From assembly GCF_040530035.1 (NCBI RefSeq), contig NZ_JBEWCD010000001.1:1054001-1118000 (forward strand): a DNA stretch of 64,000 nucleotides, written 5' to 3'. The notes under the pieces were generated by a model. That model was not told the DNA's origin, made no database searches, and was given only the letters and a program-made list of their open reading frames with translations. Below, piece by piece: positions 47,251-55,236 of the stretch. Origin of the DNA: Roseibium sp. HPY-6 (GTDB taxonomy: Bacteria; Pseudomonadota; Alphaproteobacteria; Rhizobiales; Stappiaceae). The position numbers were made by a program, and so were the translations under genes. The first letter of the stretch is position 1, and each line of letters opens with the position of its first letter.

Positions 47251-49683
47251 TTAGGGCTCCATATCCTGTCCGAAATTGACCGCAAGAACGGTGCAAGGCT
47301 TACCACCGGAGGCTTCCAGGGCAAGTTGCCCGCCATCTTCCCACCGGGTTTCGATAGCCTGGTCGAGAACGCCGCTCCGCAGCGGGGCCGGCTCGCCATA
47401 AGCATCGCCGGCCTCGTAATAGATCAGCTCGTCCATGTAGGTCGCATCCGACCCGGCACGCAGCGTTCCGGTCTCAAAGACAGCCGTCTTGCAGTCGTCG
47501 ACGCACATCTTCCGGCCGAGCGAAGCGCCATCTTGCGCATTCACGGGGAACGGCAACGTCGTCGCACGGGCCTTCACGTCAAGGCCGACGAGTATCTTGC
47601 CGGCGGTCCGGTCGTTCGGAAGGCTGGCGACACCGCCAACCACCTGCGCCTGATAGTCTGTCCCGTCCGCAAACAGGATCACGGACGATCCCTCAAGGTA
47701 GTCAAGCCCGGAAACGGAGTTGACCGGCACCCCGCTGTAAAGCGCCGCGCAATCAAGATGCCAGGCATCTTCAATTGCGCCCCCCAAAAACGGGCTTTGC
47801 ATGATCTCGATGTAGCGCCGGACCATGCCGTTTATTTCCCGCTGGACGATCATCCACACGGTGTCTGATCCCGTCCCGGTAAGGTCGGCCATGCATTCGA
47901 CGACACCGCCGAAATCGTGCCGGTGCATTCCGTAAACCTGCTGCTGCCGCTCGTAGGTAAACCCGATGGCGGAACCTTTCGTGTCCCAGGCCCAGATGAT
48001 GCTGTCGGGGTATTGCTGATAGCAGGCGCCGGACAGCCCGTTCCGGAAAAGATGCGACTGCACTTCACTGACAGACTGCGAGATCCGGCCGTCAGCACTG
48101 AGATCGTAGGCCATCTCGCGCATGTCGGTGCCATAGGGGCCGAAGTAAAGCAAAACCGATCCCACCTTGATCGGCGAAATCCGGTTGGCTCCAAAGTTTG
48201 TCTCCGGGCTCTGATCCACATTCTCCGGACCATAGGGGTCTTGAGCCGTCGCTTTGCCGAGTGAGCGTACGGCGCGCGTCGTTCCGATGATCAGATCATT
48301 GTCGTCGACCAGCCACTGAATTCGGTTCACCTGGCCCGACAGGATACCCGCCGTCACCGCATCTGACGCTTGTAGAACATGCGAAACGGAAAAATTGTTG
48401 AAGTCTTCCGTCTGGCTCTCCCAGACCTTTTGCGGCTCGGCCCGTGTACCGGCAAAGGCAAGCCGGTTTTTGTGCCAGCCGACCGTTTCCGGCCAGCCTG
48501 TTGTTTCCGACCAGGCCCCAAGGCGCCAGATGCTTTGGGATACAGTGTTGGGGAGTGTCTGCCCGAACACCTGAGCCGTTACGACGGTTGACGACAAGAC
48601 ACTCGCGATCTTGAGCCAGCGCCAGAACCCGTCCGATCCGCGCAAGCGGATGTGCCTTCCCGTGTCGGACGCTTGAAATCCGTCCCCGCCATTGATGCCG
48701 ATGGTATCGGACGCCGTCAGCTCGAACGGAGTTTGCGTCTCACCCGACTGGTGAAAGACAAGCTGGCCAATCGCCGAATTGTTCGACGTGGACCCTCCCC
48801 CTTGCGTGAAATTCAACCGGTAGAAGACAAAGGCGGTCTCGTTGTGGAACGCATACTCACGCCATTCGCTGGACGCCCAGGTGTCCTGGCCATCCTGCGT
48901 ATCGAGGATCGTCCAGTTGGCGCCGTCATTGGAACCTTCGATATTCCACTGCCATGGCATATCGTCATTCTGGCTGTTATCGCTCGGTGCCTGCAGCATG
49001 TAGGCATCTATGACCACGGCCGACGGGAACTGATATCGCACCCATCCAGACGACCCTGCGGAGAGAACGACGCGTCCGGCTGCCCGGTTGAAGACCTGAT
49101 AGGCAGACGCCGAACTGTTTGAGGACACAACCGCCCCGCTTGGGGCGCTGTTCGACGTCATGCGAGGCACGGGGTTGCCCGTATCCGCAGGTGTCAGGTT
49201 GGTCGGTGCAATATTCACGTCGAGAAACGGCCCGTCTTCGAACACCATTGGCGCGATGCTCCATTCGGTCTCCCCGAGCCGTTTCAGAGCCTGTGGCGCG
49301 ACTCCGCCCCCGGCGATGAAAAGCGTGTCCGTGGACTGGACGAATTTGAGCTCGGGGAGAACAGACGTGCTGTAGGGGGTGGCGACTTCCACGTCGCCAA
49401 CGCGCCCGCTCTCGGTGAAAACGCGAAAGTAGTTTTCCCCGAATTCAAGCATGTAGTACTGCCAGTTGCCGAACTCGAAGGGGATCAACCAGCCACCGTC
49501 GGAACTGTCTTTCAGCTCGGCAACGAATTTGGTGCCGCCTCTTCGGCGCAGGCCGCCGCGTTTGAGCGTTATGAAATTCCGGCACTCGGCAAGCGAGGAA
49601 CGGAAGAATTCAAGATCGGTGCGATAGATCAGCTCGGGGTCGAGTTCGCCCCGGCTAAACGTAGCCTGCAAGTGATAGCTCAT
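47251..49683 (-). CDS. Tail tubular protein B-like (gp12-type)
   Basis: 810 residues. The N-terminus has the hallmark FSRGELDPELIYRTDLEFF and LKRGGLRRRGGTKFV of podoviral tail nozzle proteins. The rest is beta-rich, with a carbohydrate-binding-like insert around residues 200-300. It overlaps the tail tubular A gene by 4 bases. It forms the nozzle of the short tail. Confidence 0.85.
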   Translation of the reverse strand: MSYHLQATFSRGELDPELIYRTDLEFFRSSLAECRNFITLKRGGLRRRGGTKFVAELKDSSDGGWLIPFEFGNWQYYMLEFGENYFRVFTESGRVGDVEVATPYSTSVLPELKFVQSTDTLFIAGGGVAPQALKRLGETEWSIAPMVFEDGPFLDVNIAPTNLTPADTGNPVPRMTSNSAPSGAVVSSNSSASAYQVFNRAAGRVVLSAGSSGWVRYQFPSAVVIDAYMLQAPSDNSQNDDMPWQWNIEGSNDGANWTILDTQDGQDTWASSEWREYAFHNETAFVFYRLNFTQGGGSTSNNSAIGQLVFHQSGETQTPFELTASDTIGINGGDGFQASDTGRHIRLRGSDGFWRWLKIASVLSSTVVTAQVFGQTLPNTVSQSIWRLGAWSETTGWPETVGWHKNRLAFAGTRAEPQKVWESQTEDFNNFSVSHVLQASDAVTAGILSGQVNRIQWLVDDNDLIIGTTRAVRSLGKATAQDPYGPENVDQSPETNFGANRISPIKVGSVLLYFGPYGTDMREMAYDLSADGRISQSVSEVQSHLFRNGLSGACYQQYPDSIIWAWDTKGSAIGFTYERQQQVYGMHRHDFGGVVECMADLTGTGSDTVWMIVQREINGMVRRYIEIMQSPFLGGAIEDAWHLDCAALYSGVPVNSVSGLDYLEGSSVILFADGTDYQAQVVGGVASLPNDRTAGKILVGLDVKARATTLPFPVNAQDGASLGRKMCVDDCKTAVFETGTLRAGSDATYMDELIYYEAGDAYGEPAPLRSGVLDQAIETRWEDGGQLALEASGGKPCTVLAVNFGQDMEP

Positions 49684-50267
49684 CGGTCCGTAACAATATC
49701 CAGGTCAATCATGGGCAGCGGCGTACCTTGAGTGGCGTCTTGGCGCGCAGCCTGTTCGAGGGTTTCCAGCGCAGCCTGGCGCAAGGCTTCGGCCCGGCTG
49801 TTCTTGCCGGTGATGACATGAGCGCAGCTCGCGGCAAGGAACAGCGAAAACCCGTGCACGAAAAGCGGTGGGAATTCGGTTTCCCGCGTCACTCTCTTGA
49901 TGTAGCGAAGCGGAAATGGCGCCGGTTTGTCCGACAGGATTTTCTGACCGGCGACCTCATGGGGAATGATCTGCCCGTCAGGCTTTCCGTCCACGGTCTG
50001 CTGAGGAAGACGCAGACAGTCGGAAGGCTTTTGATACTGGTAGGCGAACCGGAAGGCAGGTGCGACGGTATCAGCCGGCAGATTGACAAGCTCTGTCGCG
50101 AAATCCCAGTCATGTTGTGCGAGATAGGCGTCCCGGTGTGCGTCGTAATGGTTTTTGAACCAACGCGAGGCAACGGATGTGTAATCGAAATCGCGGATCG
50201 GCGCTTCTTTGAGATGCGCGAGCGCAAGGTTTGCCATTTCCACGGCTGTGTGAACGGTACCGGACAT
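49680..50267 (-). CDS. Tail tubular protein A-like (gp11-type)
   Basis: 195 residues. The start VEMANLALAHLKEAPIRDF and the middle YLAQHDWDFATELVNL match the head-to-tail adaptor family of podoviruses, followed by RYIKRVTRETEFPPLFVHG. It sits between portal and nozzle in the virion, yet no portal gene is present here. Confidence 0.85.
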   Translation of the reverse strand: MSGTVHTAVEMANLALAHLKEAPIRDFDYTSVASRWFKNHYDAHRDAYLAQHDWDFATELVNLPADTVAPAFRFAYQYQKPSDCLRLPQQTVDGKPDGQIIPHEVAGQKILSDKPAPFPLRYIKRVTRETEFPPLFVHGFSLFLAASCAHVITGKNSRAEALRQAALETLEQAARQDATQGTPLPMIDLDIVTDR

Positions 50268-50286
50268 GAAACATACCCCTGTTGCG

Positions 50287-50613
50287 TTAGGCGGCTGGAG
50301 GTGGTGTCAGATCGGCTTCGTAGGCTTCCAGGGCGTTGATTGCCTCCGCCTTGCTCGCTGCGCCAACGCCTGCGTAGTCCAAAGCCATCGCCTGAAGCGT
50401 TTTCCAATGCTCCTTGCGCCAGTCTCTCGGCAATGCGCGCCCTTGCGGCCTTACGCGATTTCGGTGCCAGGCAGCCGACACGACGTTCGTAAGCTCTTCC
50501 CGCTTTCTGTCGGCTTGCTCGGTGTTTTCTGCCGGCCGTTTCTGGAAACTCTGTTCGTGGTTGTCTTCCAGCCATTGCAGATGCCGCAATCGGCGCATGA
50601 TGATCTCGTCCAT
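50287..50613 (-). CDS. Phage-region protein of unknown function
   Basis: 108 residues, strongly charged and helical (RRLRHLQWLEDNHEQSF; KAEAINALEAYEADL). It lies 1 base after the 741-residue chimera and 19 bases before tail tubular A. No family recognised. Confidence 0.6.
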   Translation of the reverse strand: MDEIIMRRLRHLQWLEDNHEQSFQKRPAENTEQADRKREELTNVVSAAWHRNRVRPQGRALPRDWRKEHWKTLQAMALDYAGVGAASKAEAINALEAYEADLTPPPAA

Positions 50614-50614
50614 G

Positions 50615-52840
50615 TCAGTGTCCTTTAGGCAAAGAAAAAGGGCGGCTTGCGCCGCCCGGATGATTGTCAGTGTCTTCAGGCAAATCTCGACTTCGCGTTA
50701 TATCCGGCGGCTCCAACCGCGGCTTGGGTTTCGGCACCGGTTTGTGGTCCGGCTCTTCTGCCCTGTTGCCGGCCATCAGCTGGTCGGGGTTTGGCAGCCT
50801 CGCCGCGTGCATAAGCTGTTTTCTGGCCGCTTCGAACGGGTTCAGGCCACTGGTGTCCGGCCACTCCAGGCCATAGGCCTTGGCCAGTTCCCGGTCGGCC
50901 TTCTCCCGGGCAGCCTGCTGGCGTTGACGTGCACCGTTCACATGCGCCTGGAAAGCCTCCGTCAGCACATGCCGCCTGCCCGCTTCATCGTCATAGCTCA
51001 GTGTCATGCGCGGGCCATAGCCGTCCCGGTCCATGCTCCCCCAGGCCAGGTCCCTCCCCGTCTTGCCGTTCGGCTCCAGATACCATTTGCGCGCCCGGAT
51101 CCCTTCTGACGCCAGCAAGGCTTCCACATCCGCGCGCACATAGCCGTGACCGTCCTTCTCAGGGTCGATATAAGCCTTTTCAACCGGGTATTTCATCACC
51201 GTGCCGTCGTCGGTGGCAAAGGCCGAGCGATCCCATCTCAGCTTGAACAGCTCGCCCGCCAGTACCTCCGCCATGTGAATGTTGCCCGTGTCGATGTAGC
51301 TTTCCCGGCGCAGGTCCTCGTAATGCTCAAGCGCCTCCTGCTGTTCTTCCGGCGTGCGCCCCAGCTTGCGATACGTGTCATAGGAGGTTTTGCGCGCAAA
51401 CCGGTCTTCTCCCGGCTCCGCGGCCCGCTCCACCGGTGCCCGCACCTCTTGGCCCGCCCCGGCGCGAGGCTCAGGCAACAGGGACGGCGGCAGGATCTCA
51501 TCCGACCCGGGAAACCGGTCGACATTCGACAGCGGCGCTTCGCCTTCCAGGGCGCGCCCGGGCGACAGGTCCGGATTGCGGAGGTCCGGCGCGGCCAGCG
51601 GCACGGGCGCGCTCTTTCCGGCTTGCCTGATCAGCAGTTTGGCGATTTCCTCCGGCGTCATGCCATTGACGACCGCTTCACCCAGCTCTTCGCCGCCATC
51701 GCGGATCGCACCACGCACCTTGCCGATGGCTTCAGCGGCTTCTTCCTGGCTCTCCGTACTGCCGAACACCCAGTCGATGGCGCCGCCAACGGCCCCGGTC
51801 AGGGCATCGCGTCCTTCCACATAGGCAGCCAGCGCTGCGGAGCCCGCCACATCATCGGCGAGCGCCGCCATCTGCTGGATCACTTCGTTGTCCGGATAGG
51901 CCTCACCGTAAAGCTGCATCAGCGACACGATGTCGTCGATATTGCCCAAAACATCCCAGGCTTTCTTCAGCGGCCCGATCGGCGTGAGGGTTATGGCAAG
52001 GTCGATACCGGCTTCTGCCGCAAGGTCCTTGAATTCTTCTTCGCCGAACTCAAGACCCAATTCACGCGCCGCCTGATCAAACGGAATGTTCCGCTCTTCA
52101 GCGCGCGCCCTGACCGCCGAAAATACCGGGGGGATCGCCAACCCGAGAACAGCGACGGGCGCCCCGCCTCGAAGCAGCTTAACAAAGTGTCGGGAAATTT
52201 CGCGAAGTCTAACGGTTTTGAAGTGTTCCGGGAGTTGTATTCCTCCGGACTGAGCAGTCTCGATAGATGCTAGCATTTCATCATCAAGGCGTAAAATGTC
52301 GCTGATTTGAGGACTAATTCCTCGGATAGTGCCGTCGGGAAGCGTGAAGTCATTTAGAAACGACCTGTAACGGCTTGCGGTAAGGTCCCCTTTCAAAACT
52401 GCTCTACCCAGAAGGTCAAGATTGGTTTGATATGTGGAAGCTGGCGCAAGCCTTTCGATATCATCGATCAACCCACGGTCGTTGGACAGCAAACGATAAC
52501 CGCCTTCGGAAAATAGCTTTCTCTCGCTTTGAAGCCACCTTATTGCAGCATCAGCCAATTGTTTCTGCCGCGGTCGACCATTTTCATCAAACACAACACC
52601 CAATCGCCTATTTTCTTTTGAGTCTTTGGTGAAATCCGCCTCGATTGTAATTGCCTGAATATTCAGCCGTTTCTTAAGCGCTTCGAAATCAGCCTCGAAT
52701 TCGTCAGGTATGTCGCCCTTGCCATAATTTGTCACAGCGAATTTCGCACCAGTTGACCGCAATGCCTGCTCCAGCGCCCCGGTTTGACCCTGTTGCACGA
52801 CCTGCGACAAGGCACTCCAATCCAATACGATCGTCTCCAA
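50615..52840 (-). CDS. Chimeric protein: PIN-like N-terminus fused to long C-terminal region
   Basis: 741 residues. Residues 1-~165 look like a PIN-type nuclease: METIVLDWSALSQVV at the start supplies the first aspartate, and YRLLSNDRGLIDDIERL supplies the last acidic site. The next part is hydrophobic and helical (about 220-330), then a Pro-rich linker, then a C-terminal domain (about 500-690) of unknown type. DNA coding for residues 1-~215 (above base ~52190) is clearly AT-richer than the rest, which marks a recombination junction. It starts where the 118-residue gene stops. I infer a modular toxin carried on a phage-related protein. Confidence 0.65.
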   Translation of the reverse strand: METIVLDWSALSQVVQQGQTGALEQALRSTGAKFAVTNYGKGDIPDEFEADFEALKKRLNIQAITIEADFTKDSKENRRLGVVFDENGRPRQKQLADAAIRWLQSERKLFSEGGYRLLSNDRGLIDDIERLAPASTYQTNLDLLGRAVLKGDLTASRYRSFLNDFTLPDGTIRGISPQISDILRLDDEMLASIETAQSGGIQLPEHFKTVRLREISRHFVKLLRGGAPVAVLGLAIPPVFSAVRARAEERNIPFDQAARELGLEFGEEEFKDLAAEAGIDLAITLTPIGPLKKAWDVLGNIDDIVSLMQLYGEAYPDNEVIQQMAALADDVAGSAALAAYVEGRDALTGAVGGAIDWVFGSTESQEEAAEAIGKVRGAIRDGGEELGEAVVNGMTPEEIAKLLIRQAGKSAPVPLAAPDLRNPDLSPGRALEGEAPLSNVDRFPGSDEILPPSLLPEPRAGAGQEVRAPVERAAEPGEDRFARKTSYDTYRKLGRTPEEQQEALEHYEDLRRESYIDTGNIHMAEVLAGELFKLRWDRSAFATDDGTVMKYPVEKAYIDPEKDGHGYVRADVEALLASEGIRARKWYLEPNGKTGRDLAWGSMDRDGYGPRMTLSYDDEAGRRHVLTEAFQAHVNGARQRQQAAREKADRELAKAYGLEWPDTSGLNPFEAARKQLMHAARLPNPDQLMAGNRAEEPDHKPVPKPKPRLEPPDITRSRDLPEDTDNHPGGASRPFSLPKGH

Positions 52841-53197
52841 TTACCCAACTCCGTAGAACGATGGACTGTCTTGAAGTTTTCGCCGAATGTACTGCCGCGC
52901 CTCGTCAGAAGTCAGATCTTTGATTTCTCCCTTCAGCATTGACAGAACAACGTGCTGCGCGAGCTTCAACGGTCCGATAACTGGACCATATGGTGTTCCT
53001 TCGAAACCGATTTTCTTGCTGTAATCATAGCTTTCCCAATTCAGAACGGCCTGTATGTCCCGCGCCGCCATCGGGTCGTCATGTGCAATCTCGTTCCGGC
53101 GTAGCATTAATTTGCAGAGCCGCTCGTCCCTGGCGACAATCTGCGCGTATTCAATGATCAGATCTTCCAGATCTTTCCCTCGAGGTATCTCTTTCAT
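52841..53197 (-). CDS. Candidate antitoxin/immunity protein upstream of the PIN-like chimera
   Basis: 118 residues, no signal peptide, helical (LEDLIIEYAQIVARDERLC; DEARQYIRRKLQDSPSF). Its stop directly abuts the chimera start. It takes the same place as the acidic partner proteins of the two PIN-like genes upstream, but shares no clear sequence with them. Role is by context only. Confidence 0.55.
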   Translation of the reverse strand: MKEIPRGKDLEDLIIEYAQIVARDERLCKLMLRRNEIAHDDPMAARDIQAVLNWESYDYSKKIGFEGTPYGPVIGPLKLAQHVVLSMLKGEIKDLTSDEARQYIRRKLQDSPSFYGVG

Positions 53198-53244
53198 AGT
53201 TACATTCCTTCGGGTGAACTGGCCTCAAGCTCGCAATTGTTCTC

Positions 53245-53775
53245 TTAATGTGCTTTTGACAAATCTAGGTCAGGATCGACAACCAGTTCTCCCATAAGCT
53301 TTTTCAACGACGTGTATCTGAATGGCGTGTTGACGATCTTCCGACGCTTTCCCGTCTCCGGATCGCGCGTGCCACGGATTTCGTTCTTATAGAAATCCTT
53401 CTCACCGGAAATAACCTCGAAGTCGTAGTGCGGGTTCTCGGCCATGAACTTGCGGGCACTCATGTCCCAAAGCTCATGGCCGCCCTTTTTCGTCAATCGC
53501 CTGTTGTTCGGGTCGTATTTTTTCCGGTCGGCTCTGGTCAGCCGGTCGGGTTTGACGAGGCGTCCAGACTTGTCTTGCTGCTCATACCAGGCTTCGAAGA
53601 GGTCCGCGTTTTTCGGGTTTTGATACCAGGCCCCGTTTTTAAACTCCGTACGGGCGTCGGCACTAAACATGAAAAGATCACCGCGACGGACAATCGCTTC
53701 CAGCCCGGCTAGGCCCGTTCGATTGACGATGATGTCGATCTTGGCAACATCAAGGATGATCACCTTCTGCGTCAT
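53245..53775 (-). CDS. Free-standing PIN-like protein
   Basis: 176 residues. The start KVIILDVAKIDIIVNRTG, then GLEAIVRRGDLFMFSADAR, has the strand-aspartate-helix layout of PIN domains. FEVISGEKDFYKNE near residue 125 matches the C-terminal acidic site. It resembles the N-terminus of the 741-residue chimera and the 47-residue stub upstream. Its start overlaps the partner gene by 4 bases (ATGA), as in toxin-antitoxin pairs. Nuclease activity is inferred. Confidence 0.6.
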   Translation of the reverse strand: MTQKVIILDVAKIDIIVNRTGLAGLEAIVRRGDLFMFSADARTEFKNGAWYQNPKNADLFEAWYEQQDKSGRLVKPDRLTRADRKKYDPNNRRLTKKGGHELWDMSARKFMAENPHYDFEVISGEKDFYKNEIRGTRDPETGKRRKIVNTPFRYTSLKKLMGELVVDPDLDLSKAH

Positions 53776-54245
53776 TCACCATCCTCCCGGTAGATGAAAT
53801 GTGGGTAGAAGGTCTTTTCCGCGAAAACCTTTGCTTCCGCATAATCGAGTGATACCAAATCGCCCGCGACAACGGCGATCGCCAGTTCCTCCGCCTTGGA
53901 GAGCGGAAAATCTCGGAAGGGAACACGCGTTTTCGACCCATACCAGGCCATAAATTCTTCAAGCTTTTCAGACGCATCCAGCGGGTTCTTTTCCCAGAAC
54001 TCGTCATCGTCGTTAGTCAGATCCGGACGGGTCTTCAGAAAAGCCCGAAACTCCGCTCTCTGCCTGACCGCGTCTCGAAGCTCCTTGTGCTTCAGCATCA
54101 GTCCGGCAAGTTCCAGAATAACGTCGAATGGAAGTCGCCTTTCGCTGTCATATAGATGTTGCCGGAAATAGGCTTTACCTTCTTCGCTTTCCTCAAACGC
54201 TTCCAGCTCATCCTGCCAGCCGGTGATATCTTCAAAGTCTGCCAT
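53772..54245 (-). CDS. Acidic partner protein (paralogue 1)
   Basis: 157 residues, very acidic and helical, starting MADFEDITGWQDELEAFE. It is a paralogue of the gene at 54437-54907, with nearly identical first 15 residues and the same layout (WEKNP / WDLCP, then KAEELAIAVVAGDLVSL / AGDRLAIDVVNGDLASL). A GGAAC site precedes ATG 54245, and a GTTC-N7-GTTC box lies 30 bases upstream. It overlaps the PIN-like gene. A neutralising partner is the natural guess. Confidence 0.65.
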   Translation of the reverse strand: MADFEDITGWQDELEAFEESEEGKAYFRQHLYDSERRLPFDVILELAGLMLKHKELRDAVRQRAEFRAFLKTRPDLTNDDDEFWEKNPLDASEKLEEFMAWYGSKTRVPFRDFPLSKAEELAIAVVAGDLVSLDYAEAKVFAEKTFYPHFIYREDGE

Positions 54246-54275
54246 AGCTCTGTTCCGTATTTTCTACGCAAAAAT

Positions 54276-54290
54276 GTTCATGAATTGTTC
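54276..54290 (-). promoter_or_regulatory. LexA (SOS) box
   Basis: GTTC-ATGAATT-GTTC, an exact alphaproteobacterial LexA direct repeat, 30 bases before the start at 54245. Confidence 0.7.
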
Positions 54291-54296
54291 TGAACC

Positions 54297-54440
54297 TCAA
54301 GTCCCAACACACAAGGTAAAATCGTCGCTGAAAAAGAAGTAGTCACCCCGCCCGAGAAGCGCGGCCAAGACATCCACTCCTGACCGCCGCATGATCGTGA
54401 GGATTTGCGAGGCGTCGATGATGAACACTTTTTCCATCAT
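54297..54440 (-). pseudogene. Truncated PIN-like protein (47 residues)
   Basis: ATG 54440 overlaps the upstream stop by 4 bases (ATGA), exactly as in the next unit. The peptide begins MMEKVFIIDASQILTIM and continues LAALLGRGDYFFFSDDF, aligning with the first ~45 residues of the PIN-like protein at 53245-53775. It then ends at TGA, 6 bases before the next LexA box. The rest of the domain is missing, so it is a duplication remnant; an active short peptide cannot be excluded. Confidence 0.65.
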
Positions 54441-54907
54441 TGCACCTCCTGCGGAAATGCAACAAACCGCGAAAACCTCTCTTTCACAAGCTGTTCTGCT
54501 TCTGGAGAGCGTAGCGAGGCGAGATCCCCATTCACCACGTCGATGGCCAACCTATCGCCTGCGCTAAATGTCGACCAGCCTAGAGCAATGTTCTGCTTCA
54601 TTGCATACCAGCGCTTGAAGGCTTCAACCTTCCGGTTATCCTCGACCGGACACAAATCCCAAAAGCCCTCGTCGTCCTGACCGAAGTCGGGATTGTCATC
54701 CAGATATTTGACGAATTTGGCTGATTTTTTCAGTGCTTCGTGGATCTCGTCATGCCGGAACAGTTCTTCCGCATAACGCACCTCCTGCTCAAAAGTCAGC
54801 TTAGGGGCTCCCATTCCGTATCTTCCATAGAACTCTCGCCCCTCCTCGGTCGCCTCAAACGCCTCCAGCTCTCCCCGCCAGCCGGTGATATCTTCAAAGT
54901 CTGCCAT
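54437..54907 (-). CDS. Acidic partner protein (paralogue 2)
   Basis: 156 residues from ATG 54907 (AGGA nine bases upstream; an ATG at 54916 has no room for a ribosome site). It starts MADFEDITGWRGELEAFE and is acidic and helical, paralogous to the gene at 53772-54245. A LexA box lies 31 bases upstream. Its PIN-like partner is reduced to a stub, so it now looks like an orphan antitoxin or immunity gene. Confidence 0.65.
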   Translation of the reverse strand: MADFEDITGWRGELEAFEATEEGREFYGRYGMGAPKLTFEQEVRYAEELFRHDEIHEALKKSAKFVKYLDDNPDFGQDDEGFWDLCPVEDNRKVEAFKRWYAMKQNIALGWSTFSAGDRLAIDVVNGDLASLRSPEAEQLVKERFSRFVAFPQEVQ

Positions 54908-54938
54908 CAGAACCATTCCTGTCTTGCCGCCGCAATAT

Positions 54939-54953
54939 GTTCACGAATTGTTC
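54939..54953 (-). promoter_or_regulatory. LexA (SOS) box
   Basis: GTTC-ACGAATT-GTTC, 31 bases before the start at 54907. Confidence 0.7.
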
Positions 54954-55100
54954 TTAATTGCAACCAGTGCGCGCACAGTCGCTCGCGCAGCTCAGAAAGT
55001 GCTGCTCTCCTGTGTCGTGCGATCCTGGCCGCACTTTCCCAATCTACCGTGATGAGGCCTGCTTTAGCCCCGTTTTGACGAAGCGTCCATCAGACGAAAA

Positions 55101-55123
55101 TGTCTGAAACACCATTTCAGACA
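55101..55123. promoter_or_regulatory. Inverted repeat upstream of the partner genes
   Basis: TGTCTGAAA-CACCA-TTTCAGACA, perfect 9-base arms, between the capsid gene and the first toxin-like unit. No T-run follows, so an operator is more likely than a terminator. Confidence 0.45.
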
Positions 55124-55195
55124 AGAACCTCTGAAAAACATCATTTAATCATAAGGTTATACGAAATTGCAGTTGAGCGTTTTCCGCGTGGATTG

Positions 55196-55217
55196 GTCCT
55201 CCCCGAGACCGGGGAGG
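55196..55217 (-). terminator. Hairpin after the capsid gene
   Basis: TCCTCCCCG / CGGGGAGGA with a 4-base loop, 19 bases after the capsid stop. The stem is strong but a T-run is lacking. Confidence 0.5.
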
Positions 55218-55236
55218 AACCGCTTCAGATACGCGA

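Noticed and set aside
51146..52273. 375-codon plus-strand frame
   Set aside because: It is antisense to the 741-residue chimera in GC-rich DNA, where long shadow frames are expected; composition is Arg/His-rich and unlike a protein family.
53231..53245. Seventh LexA box before the 118-residue gene
   Set aside because: One half-site (GTTC at 53239) is present, but the other reads AGCT; too weak to call, though it could be a decayed box.
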